From: Ferruginibacter albus
GTDB lineage: Bacteria > Bacteroidota > Bacteroidia > Chitinophagales > Chitinophagaceae
Length of the DNA: 64,000 nt
Assembly: GCF_020042285.1 (NCBI RefSeq)
Contig: NZ_CP083388.1
Span: 1,390,001-1,454,000 of the forward strand
Direction: 5' to 3'
The position numbers and the translations under genes were made by a program. Positions 15,475-25,500 of the stretch are shown one piece after another; position 1 is the first letter of the stretch, and every line of letters starts with the position of its first letter. Below the pieces are notes generated by a model. It had not been told where the DNA came from. It searched no databases and saw only the letters and a program-made list of their open reading frames with translations.

Positions 15475-16713
15475 TTAGTTGCTTTTTCTTCTTTCACCCA
15501 ACAGTAAAATAAAAAATGCAATGCAGGAGGATGCGGCTATTACAAAAGAAACAGCCAGGCTTCCTTTAAAATGCAACATACCCACAGCTGCAGAAATTAT
15601 TCCGCCAATACCAATTTGAATAAAACCCAATAGGGAAGAAGCCGTGCCGGCATTTTTTGTGAAAGACCGCATGGCTACAGCCGCTGCATTGGGATAGGTT
15701 AATCCGGAGCAGGCAAGCAATACAAACAGGAAAGCGATAATAAGAGTGATATTATACCAGTTATTGAGTATAAAGAATAAAAACAAAATGCTGGTAATTG
15801 ATTGAATGATAGATGTAGCTTTTAATATGCTTTCATTGGTAAAATGTTTGGTGAGTATATGATTCAACTGACTGCTTCCAATAAAACCCAGTGACAGCCC
15901 GGCAAAGATGGCTCCATATACTTTAGCACTTACATGAAACTCATCCATAAAAACAGCCGGTGAACCTGCTACATATACAAACAAGCCTGCAAAAGAAAAC
16001 GTCCCTGCCAATGCATATACATAAAACTGTTTGGTAGTTAAAATAGTTTTGAACCCGTTGATGATGGGCTTGGGTAGCAGGGATACTGTTTTATCCGGCT
16101 GATGTCCTTCCGGTAAAAAGAAGAATACAACCACTAAGAGTAATGCTGCAATAATTGCCAATACAATAAAAACAAATCGCCAGTTCCAGGTATCAATTAT
16201 AAAAGTTCCTGCAGTAGGCGCCAGCAAAGGAGACACGCTTAATATCAATATCAACAAAGAAATGATCTGCGCACTTTTATCAGTAGGAAAAAAATCAAGC
16301 ACCATTGCCATGGCAGCAACCGAAGCCACACAACCGCTTACGGCTTGTATAAAGCGCATCAGCCACAGCATTTCAATAGAGGTGCAGGTAGCGCATAAAA
16401 TGGTTGCAATAATATATAGGCAAAGGCCGATGTGTAATGGGCGTTTTCTTCCAAACCGGTCCAATAGCGGACCATATAAGATCTGTCCCAATGCAAAACC
16501 TAAAAAATAAGTGCTGACAGATAATGCTACATTACCGATAGAAGTATGCATGTCCGCTGCTATCTTAGGAAATGCAGGTAAATACATATCAATAGAGATA
16601 GGCGTTATGGTATTCAATGCGCCGATCATCAGGAGTAAAAAGATATGCTGTGTCCTGCTTCTTTTAATATATTGCTTATTCTCTGTTGTTTGGGAAACTG
16701 AAATAAAATCCAT
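15475..16713 (-). CDS. Bcr/CflA-family multidrug exporter (MFS)
   Basis: 412 residues with twelve predicted membrane helices. The first helix has the drug:H+ antiporter DHA1 signature (SIDMYLPAFPKIAADM), followed by the loop 2-3 motif GPLLDRFGRKRPL and motif RFIQAVSGC in helix 4, all typical of the Bcr/CflA subfamily. It likely exports bicyclomycin/chloramphenicol-type compounds or other small molecules by proton antiport in the inner membrane. It is monocistronic; the neighbouring genes are unrelated. Confidence 0.9.
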   Translation of the reverse strand: MDFISVSQTTENKQYIKRSRTQHIFLLLMIGALNTITPISIDMYLPAFPKIAADMHTSIGNVALSVSTYFLGFALGQILYGPLLDRFGRKRPLHIGLCLYIIATILCATCTSIEMLWLMRFIQAVSGCVASVAAMAMVLDFFPTDKSAQIISLLILILSVSPLLAPTAGTFIIDTWNWRFVFIVLAIIAALLLVVVFFFLPEGHQPDKTVSLLPKPIINGFKTILTTKQFYVYALAGTFSFAGLFVYVAGSPAVFMDEFHVSAKVYGAIFAGLSLGFIGSSQLNHILTKHFTNESILKATSIIQSITSILFLFFILNNWYNITLIIAFLFVLLACSGLTYPNAAAVAMRSFTKNAGTASSLLGFIQIGIGGIISAAVGMLHFKGSLAVSFVIAASSCIAFFILLLGERRKSN

Positions 16714-16825
16714 AAAGTGTTACTAAACTATACCTGTAGTATTATTTTAAATGCAATTAAAAAGCTTCAAACAATAAAAACGGTATAATGTTTAAGCGAA
16801 AATAGAACCTTTTATTTTAACAGGC

Positions 16826-17260
16826 TTAGGTGAAATGAGCACAATTACTGCTTCCGGTAGTTCCTAAGGCTAATGCGTTTCTTCCAAATGCTGAATTACC
16901 TGTGTCATTAGTGTTTGCATTTAAAGCATAAGCTCCAAATGCCGAGTTGTCATCACCACTGATTTTTTTAGCTAAAGTAAAATCTCCTACCGCTGTATTA
17001 AAATTTGCAGTATTGAGGTTTAATGCAGAAGAACCTACTGCAACATTAATAGTGCCTGCACCAGAGACTAAAGACCTATTTCCAATTGCAATATTATTAC
17101 CACCTCCTACAGGGCTGCTTATACTCATGCCTTGTACAGAAATAGATCCTGCAATAGTATTACTACCTCCAGGAGCAGTAGTTTGGACAATTGTATTTGA
17201 CTGTGCAGTACAACAATTAATTGCGAAAAAAAGAATAATTAATAATTTAAATGTTCTCAT
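16826..17260 (-). CDS. Truncated YadA-head-like repeat protein
   Basis: 144 residues. Signal peptide about 1-19 (ends CTAQ). Then repeats of the form NIAIGNRSL, NVAVGSSAL, NTAVGDFTL, NSAFGAYAL, NSAFGRNAL appear about every 20 residues, the beta-roll pattern of trimeric adhesin heads. The frame stops after SSNCAHFT without the coiled-coil or tail-fibre-like ending that the relative at 12467 has, so this is probably the 5' remnant of a longer gene. The remainder is not visible downstream on the minus strand. Confidence 0.6.
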   Translation of the reverse strand: MRTFKLLIILFFAINCCTAQSNTIVQTTAPGGSNTIAGSISVQGMSISSPVGGGNNIAIGNRSLVSGAGTINVAVGSSALNLNTANFNTAVGDFTLAKKISGDDNSAFGAYALNANTNDTGNSAFGRNALALGTTGSSNCAHFT

Positions 17261-17771
17261 TTTGTAAGTTTTAATTTTTAATAATTTTTATTCGGGAAAA
17301 GGATTTCTGATAGTGATAACAGAAATTAGTAATAGCGATAAAAATAGATAGAGAAAAAAGAGTAGCGATAGGGTAACCTTTTTCATAAAGCAAGTTTAGG
17401 GTTGGACTAACAAGATAGCATTCCCAAAAATTAAATACAAGAGGGTTTTCCCCTTAAGAATTTAATAATGGAAATGTGTAGATGAAGCTATACTTAGAAT
17501 AAAAAGAGAAGACTATCTTTCAAGTGTGGCTTGCTCCATGGCTTTCATAACGTTATAGGATAATTGAAGAATTAATAATTAAACTACAGAAATTGTTTTG
17601 GATTTTACAAATAACACTCTATATTGTTCTCCATCTCATTATCCCTTGATCGATCCCGCCTTTATACCTGCAAGAATAGTTGATCCCTTGTTTCCTCCAT
17701 ATCACAGTCAGTAGCGTAGTGAACCTGTATTGGTTATTGTAATTTTTTTATGCAACCATAATAACAACTAT
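17261..17771. other. Gene-free stretch with no recognised element
   Basis: About 510 bp between the starts of two divergent genes. No convincing frame, RNA or repeat is seen. It must hold the promoters for the adhesin-head fragment and the phospholipase D-like gene. Confidence 0.35.
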
Positions 17772-19478
17772 ATGACGACTAAAAAAGGAGCACCCGGCAT
17801 TATTTGCTATTCAAATAATGCGGAAACACTTATTGCATGGGAATACCCAGCTAAAATTAAAAACTGCGTTGGCTTTGCACTCTTTCGAAAAAAAAATGAT
17901 GAGACCGATGCCTCTGCGGAACCGGTTTACACTTCTGTAGGCTTTGACGGAGATTCAGCAAAAACAGATGAATGGCGCCCAAGTACCGAATGGCCAATAC
18001 AGAAATTTGTTTGGACAGATTTTTTTGTGAAATTAAATGATACGGTATGTTATAAAGTTATTCCAATGATATGGGATGGTACCACACTTATAAAGGATAT
18101 TAAAAATTCATCTGCCTGGAGTAATAGAGTTAAAGTAAATATTTCCAAAGATTGTTGCGCTTATTTTAATGTGGGGATAATAGGCTCACAAGCAATAAGC
18201 AGGAGAATGCAGCAATTAAATAAAGGAGATCTGAAAAAGAAACTGGACGATGTGCTGAATGAAGAAGATTCTGATATACGAAAATTCTTAGGTGGAGAAA
18301 TGGTACAGAAGGCGTATGATCTGTTAGATGGAGTATATAAAAACAAGCAGGTGATTTATTGTTGTTTATATGAATTAGATGAGCCGGGGCTGATACGGAG
18401 GTTATGTAAGATCGGAAGCAGGGCAAATGTTATATTATCGAATGGTTCTTATAAATCCAACAATAAAGATCCTAATAAACCTGCAAGAAAACAGTTGAAA
18501 GATGCGGGTGTAAAAGTGGTTGACAGGATACTTACGCAAGGATTGGGGCATCATAAATTTTTATTGATAGGTGATAAGGGCGCAAAGCCAACAGACCCGC
18601 CTGATCTGCAATTTGTATGGACAGGGAGCATGAATTGGACGATGCACGGACTATTTACACAAGTAAACAATAGTGTATTACTGAAAAATGCAGAAGTTGC
18701 CGGCTGGTATTACAACCAATGGAAAAAGATTGCCGCAGTAGAGCAAAGTATAATAAACAAAGAAGAAACAAGTCATTTCCCTAAAGCATTTAAAGAGTCT
18801 AATTCAACAGCAGTAGAAGATGATAAAATAAAAATTAAGACCTGGTTTGCACCCGTTATCAATAAGGTGGATCTTGAAGATGCAAAACAACTTATTACCA
18901 AAGCAAAGACGGGAATCCTGTTTTTAATGTTTAAACCGGGCAATGATTCCACTTTATATAATTTCATTGCGCAAACAAGCAGAGCAAGAAAAAGTCTTTT
19001 TGTTCATGGCATGCTGAACGCAGAAATGGGAGGTAAAGATTCTCCGTTAACTTTCTTTCATCGCGGTAAACCGCAGGTAGTGAATATTTCAACAGTTCTT
19101 CCTGATAAAAATGATAAAGATCTTAAATATTGGATGAAAGAAATTGGTGTACTCCATGGCTCGGTAAAAATTCACAGTAAAATTATTTTGATCGATCCCT
19201 TCTCCGACAATTGTATATTAATGACAGGCTCACATAATATGGGGCCTAATGCAAGTACCAGTAACGATGATAATTTAAATATAATTACGGGGCATAAAGA
19301 TCTATGCATGCAATATGCAGTAAACATTATTACAGTTTACAATCATTTCAGAAGCCGTTTTTATATTAAGCGTCTTGGATTAGATTGGGAAGGAAACCAT
19401 AAAGATGATAAATGGATGGGAAGCTACATGACCGGGCCTAAAAAAGATGAAATTAAATTTTGGATGCAGGAAAAATAA
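17772..19478 (+). CDS. Phospholipase D-like protein with two HKD motifs
   Basis: 568 residues from ATG 17772 (a TTG at 17730 would add 14 residues that look like leader). Two PLD motifs are seen: HHKFLLIGDK with TGSMNWT in the first half, and HSKIILID with GSHNMGPNAS in the second. The second fits H-x-K-x4-D exactly; in the first the Asp is one residue further along. GS-x-N follows both, as in the PLD superfamily (phosphodiesterases and nucleases forming a phospho-His intermediate). No signal peptide is seen, so it may be cytoplasmic. The first 130 residues look like a beta-sandwich. The substrate is not known: lipid or DNA are both possible. Confidence 0.8.
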   Translation: MTTKKGAPGIICYSNNAETLIAWEYPAKIKNCVGFALFRKKNDETDASAEPVYTSVGFDGDSAKTDEWRPSTEWPIQKFVWTDFFVKLNDTVCYKVIPMIWDGTTLIKDIKNSSAWSNRVKVNISKDCCAYFNVGIIGSQAISRRMQQLNKGDLKKKLDDVLNEEDSDIRKFLGGEMVQKAYDLLDGVYKNKQVIYCCLYELDEPGLIRRLCKIGSRANVILSNGSYKSNNKDPNKPARKQLKDAGVKVVDRILTQGLGHHKFLLIGDKGAKPTDPPDLQFVWTGSMNWTMHGLFTQVNNSVLLKNAEVAGWYYNQWKKIAAVEQSIINKEETSHFPKAFKESNSTAVEDDKIKIKTWFAPVINKVDLEDAKQLITKAKTGILFLMFKPGNDSTLYNFIAQTSRARKSLFVHGMLNAEMGGKDSPLTFFHRGKPQVVNISTVLPDKNDKDLKYWMKEIGVLHGSVKIHSKIILIDPFSDNCILMTGSHNMGPNASTSNDDNLNIITGHKDLCMQYAVNIITVYNHFRSRFYIKRLGLDWEGNHKDDKWMGSYMTGPKKDEIKFWMQEK

Positions 19479-19517
19479 TAATAAATACGTAACAGCATCG
19501 TATTCTTGCGGAAATAA

Positions 19518-19550
19518 TAAAAAGCCCCCTGCCTAAACAAGGGGCTTTAA
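19518..19550. terminator. Intrinsic terminator between convergent genes
   Basis: Hairpin with arms AAAGCCCC (from 19521) and GGGGCTTT (to 19548) and loop CTGCCTAAACAA. On the minus strand it is followed by TTTTATTATT, so it best serves the giant gene at 19573-27540; it may also stop the phospholipase D-like gene. Confidence 0.8.
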
Positions 19551-19572
19551 TACTTAAATCCTCAAACATTCT

Positions 19573-22500
19573 TTAATTCATTATACTGATAGTGGTGATT
19601 GTTTTGTCAGGATGCAATACCTGTAATTGATATACACCTTTGGTAAGATTGCTTACAGAGAAAGTTTCTGTAGCAGTACCGCCATTATGGTTTATTTCTT
19701 TGCTTGCTATTGTTTGTCCTAAGCCGTCTACCAGTTTTACCAGGTATTTTCCTTTTGGCATATTGCTGAATTGCAAGCCTGTTGTATTGCCTACCATTGG
19801 ATTTGGATATGCACTGATATTGCCAGCACTTTGTGTTGCTGATACTTTTACAATTGAACTGTACTGAATGCTTCCATCATTTCCAATACTTTTAATGCGA
19901 TAGAAATTGTCATTCTTCATTGCGCTGATATCAATAGCCGAATAATCAGTTTTGCTTTCGGCGGTAACAGTTGTTATATCATTGAATGTTTTACCGTCAG
20001 CAGATCTTTCTACAACATAGTTTTTAATGTTCAATTGATTTTCTACTTTCCAGCTAACAGTAACTCCTGTATTTATTGTTGAAGCTGTTACAGATGTAAA
20101 GCTTACAGGTAATACTTCTGCCGGACGGAACACGATCATAAAACGATTGTTACCGGTTGATGCAGCATTGCTTGTTACAGAAAAACTTATATCCGTACCA
20201 TTTACCAGGTCTACCGGCGTAGTTGTATTTGTGTAATTATCTACTAAAGTCGCCGTCAATCCGGTTTGGATATTAGTAGGAATGATGTTGAATTTGTAAT
20301 TGCGTACAACTGTACCCGTTAATCTTACAAATAAAGTATCATTGCTTGTAATGAATGGTCTTCTTTCTATGGATAGACCTTTGCTGTTGCGTAATAAGCT
20401 TAGTCCTTCATTGGCGTTGGCAAATTTTGGAGCATCCTGCCAATCTACCATTGCATTAAAGCTGTTTCCGAATTGTGCCAGTGTTTCATCGGCAGTAGTA
20501 TCATTATTCGACAGCATTAACTTGATCCTTATAGAAGGCGTTTCACCTGTAGGGCGAAATACCAGAATATTATCAACAGTAGATTTACAATTTTCGGGAA
20601 AAGTAATGGTACCTGTTCCTGCCGCCATATTTTGTACCAGGAATGCTTGCCCGGATTGTATGTTTTTATCCTGGTGACTTGCTGATATAGATTTATCGTA
20701 AATACCATCTCCATCAATATCATCCATGGCTACATAAGCGCCTAACTCATTAATGGTAGCATCCCATGCATAGAACCTGCGAATAACATTATTTAAAGTA
20801 ACCTTACTGAAATCTATTGGTGATGCAAAAGGATTTCCTATCAACGTATATTTTCCCGCGCCGGATGGTGTGGTGAACACCTGGTTATTTTGTTGCAGGT
20901 TACCCATGCTGCTTAATATTGTTTCGTGTAGTGGAACGCTATTCAAATATGGGTTGGCAACATTATCATAGTTTCGGTCGCCACGAATGAATATGTAATA
21001 GCCGATATTATCTGCGCTTCCATTGCTGGTAGGCGATATTTTTTGATTGGTTGTTAAAACATTTACCAAAGCTTGTGTCGACGTGTTAAACACTTTCAAC
21101 GAATACAAATTGGTAATACCGGTATCCATATTGCTATTAGCAGGGATAGGTTGCGGAACAGTTATTAATGTTCCTTTGCCGGTTTCGTTAACACGATGAT
21201 TTTGCCATGACTCATAGATGGTATTGGAGTTGGTGATAGGAGCTGTTAACAATCTCCATGCACGTCCTTCCGGTATGCAACGGTCTACTATTACTTTACC
21301 AACAATACTGTTACCGCTGTTAACTCCATTATTGGTGATGTCTGCTACTGCTGCTGTTACGGTATTGCAATCAGATAATAGTTCCAGGTTGTCATTTGTA
21401 TTGAAAGTTGCACTATTAATATTACCGAATGATAAACCATAGGATATCTTTAAAGTATCCAATGCCGTTGCAGTTAAAGATGAAGCAGTATTGGTAATAA
21501 TTAAATACTTAACTGTTTTATCCTGGAACATGTGTCCGCCAATAGTTTGCGATGCTGTTCCTTTTAATTCCATCGTTCCTGCTTTTGCATTAATAATAGC
21601 ATCACTATCTATGCTGATGGTACCCGCTATTTGCAATTTGTTATTAATGATCGTTAATGAAGCAACACTCTCCATGGTGATATTATGCGTAGTGCCTATA
21701 GCACCACTGCTTAATATAGGATATGGATTGCTGCCAACGTTTGGTATAAATACTTCGGATGTTATCAATGGAACATAATTACAGCTCCAGTTGCTGGCGG
21801 TATTCCAGTCGCTGCTGGTAGTACCTAACCAAATAGTACTGTTGTTAACAGTTATTAAACCGGGAATTGAATATGCAGGTGTACATGTTCCTCCCTGTAC
21901 CACCAAACGGAAATAACGGTTAGCAGTAAGTGTTCCTATTTGTGCACCGGTCAATGTTGCCGATGCAGAAGAAGGAATATCATGTATATCTAAATTAAAA
22001 TTATCAGTACTGTATTGCCATTTAATGATAGAGGTGCTGTAGCCTGTTACGGTGATGTCTGCAGGGGTTGCTCCGTAACAAATAGTTTGTGAAGAAGCCG
22101 CAGCTGTACCACCTTCGGTAGCAGAAGATACAGTAATAGTTGTTGCACTTGAATAAGCAGTACAGGAGCCATTCGTTATTACTGCTCGGAAATAACGGGT
22201 ACTGGTAAATTCGCCTATTTGTGCTGCAGTTAGTGTTGCTGATGCAGAAGAAGAAATATCGTGCACATCACTGCTGAAATTATCTATTGAATATTGCCAT
22301 TTAGAGATGCTTCCGCTATAACCACTTACAGCAATGTCTGATACACTACTTCCCGGGCAAATGCTTTGATTCGGGGAGCTACTACCGCCAACAACATTGT
22401 TCACTGTTATTAATACAGATGAAGAGTTAGAAGTGGAAGCCCCGATTTGCAGTACTGCACGGAAATAGCGGTTAGCACTAAGTGCCCCCATTTGTGCAGC

Positions 22501-25500
22501 GGTTAAAGTTGTTGATGCAGAAGAAGAAATATCGTGCACATCACTGCTGAAATTATCTGTTGAATATTGCCATTTTACAATGGAACCATCATAACCTGAT
22601 ATAGTTAAATTGGCAGGTGAATTGCCTCCACAAATTGTTTGTGCAGAAGCAACGGTACCTGTACTATTACAGTTGCTTACAGAAGATACTAAAGCCGAAT
22701 CTGTATATGGCTGGTATGAATATTTATAGCTATTGGTATCAGCAGCTGCTTGTAATACATCTGCAAAGCCATTACCGTTTACTATATTGCTGATGACTGC
22801 ATTGTTTAAAGTAACAGTGGATGTTACAGTGCCACCGCTTCCGTTTTTAACAGAACCACTGCTCATGGTTACACCACTACGGTAATAAGTGCCTGCTTCT
22901 TTAGCATCAGGACAACCGTCGCCATCACTATCCAGGTCTTTATCATTGGTAATGCCATCATTATCTGTATCCACACTACAAGTGTTTTTAGGATTAGAGG
23001 ATGCTACATAAGTTGAACTTACGGTTGGTATAAACTCTTTAGTATTACCTGCTGTTGTTGTTCCACCTAAACCATAAATACGATAATATTTATATGGCTG
23101 TGATGAAGTTAGACCTGACCATATTATATGATTGCCGGTTGCTGTTGCGGTAGTTAATGTTGTACTAACATCTGTCCATGTACCCAATGTATCATTTGTT
23201 GCCTGTATCTTATAAGATAAAGAAGTGGCAGAAAAAATACTGGCAGTACTATTTAATGAATCTTTTAAACCGGTTAATTGTACAGGTTTATTAAACACAA
23301 ACATAAATACCGTTTTATTTGTAATGCTTTGCGATGCTGTTAATGTTGCTAATGTTGCTAATGTTGCATAATTACTATCAACAGCATTTTCTTTAGCAGC
23401 ACTAAACGTAAGATCGCTGGATACAGAAATGATATCTGATGCTTCTGCTTGTGTATAATAACAAGACGGAGCTTCTGTTGCATTTAATATGCCGTCATTG
23501 TCATCATCTATGTCTATTAAATCAGGGATACCATCACCATCAGTATCGGTACAGGTACTTAAAAAATTATAGACAGCATATTGGTTATAAGTAGATGTAT
23601 AATTAATACTTCCGGTTGTGCCTATTTCTTTACTATCAACCAAACCATTTCCATTGGCATCCATACCACTGAATTGATAGTTTGTTGTAGTATTGGTTGT
23701 AGCGCCTGATTCCAAAGCATCTGAACAGCCGTCACCATCGCTGTCAAGATCAAGGCGATTAGGAATACCGTCATTATCTGTATCAATATCGGTATTACAG
23801 TTAAGACCTTGTGCATCGGCAAAGAACCGCAATCCTATTTCATCATGTGTAACGCTTGTATTTGTAGTAAGATCATAAAATCGTACATAATAGGTTGTGT
23901 TAGGGTTTAGAGACGTAGGATTAACAGAGATAATCTTCCAGTGAGTTGGATCTCCTGATCCATCCATCATTGTACTCGTATAAGTAGTAGCAGTAGCTCC
24001 ATCATTTAAGATTATGGGGTGACTAAAAGTAGGATCATCATCAAGTAAAACACCTACATTAATAACAGGAGATAATGTATAATACAGCCATGAGTTTACA
24101 TATAATGAAGTTGATCCGGTTGTAAACGTTGCATATTGATAATCATCTTTAGCAATGGCATCACTTAAGGTTCCATTATTATTTAAGCCCTGAAGATTCC
24201 ATGAACCTGAAGCAGACCCGGGAATATTGGTTCCCACACCTGCGGTCATAGATACGTTAGGTTTTGAAGTAAAATATGCCAAGTCCGCAGATTTAGTTTT
24301 CTCGGATTCTCTATCCCACATTATTGCCCGGGGGGTACCGGTTACAATACATACTTGCGACTCTGCTACATCGGGTACACCATCATTATCATCATCAGTA
24401 TCAATTAAATCAATTATTCCATCTCCGTCTGTATCTAAACAACCACTCTTGCTTGCATCTAAAGCATATAAATTGTATGTTGAAGTATAATCAGTGGTTC
24501 CATCCTTACCTGGATCAACACTGTCATTCAAACCGTCATTATTTGTATCTGTACCATTTGGATTTAATTGACTATTAGCTAAATTGCCTGCTGTAATACC
24601 ATAACTGATACCGGCATTGTTGACAGTTGAGGATGGCGTAAAAATATCTGTTAATGGACTAACGTTTGCTTCTTTCAGATCAGGACAACCATCTCCATCA
24701 CTATCTAGATCAAGGTGATTAAGAATGCCATCTCCGTCAATATCATCAGTACATATTTGCTTTGGGTTAGCAGAAGGGATATAATTGTTGTAATTGATGT
24801 CCACCTCGTTAAGCCGCCCATTTGCAGGTACACCTGCTGTTGTACTTGTTCCTGCTATACGATAGCGACCATATTTTGTTGTTGGTTGAAGTGTATTGCT
24901 AAAAGTATAAACAGTACTGACAGTGTTCATAGCTTGGGTGTTTGACAAAGCCTCCCATGCTGTACCATTCCAACCTTCCAATCGCCATAAAGCAGAAGCG
25001 CTGCTTGATAATGCAGTAACTCCTACCTCTATTTGAATATTAGATATGATAGCAGGCTGTTGTACCGGTATAATAAAATCAATAAGACTTAATCCGGCAA
25101 TATTTGTAACAGCAGGATTAACCCATCCAGATGTTGTGGCATCTCTATCATAAGTATTAGTAAGCGGACCGCTTGAATTCCAGGCAAAATCTGAAATAAC
25201 AGTACTGCTTGCAAGATTTATTGATTCATTTTGTGTATAAAAGCAATAAGGACTTTCGACAGCATCCACAATTCCGTCATTATCATCATCTATATCACTT
25301 ATATCAGGTATTCCATCTCCATCGGTATCAGTACAAATGCTTAGAAACTTATAAATACCATAAGTGTTGTAAGTAGAACCATAATTAATAGAACTGCTGG
25401 TTCCATTTTCTTTGCTGTCTACTAAACCATTTCCATTGGCATCCGTACCGCTGAATTGATAATTGATTGTAGTACTGGTTGTAGCGCCTGCTTCCAATGC

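Noticed and set aside
15291..15521. 76-codon minus-strand ORF overlapping the exporter's 3' end.
   Set aside because: It runs through the REP doublet and overlaps a clear gene in another frame.
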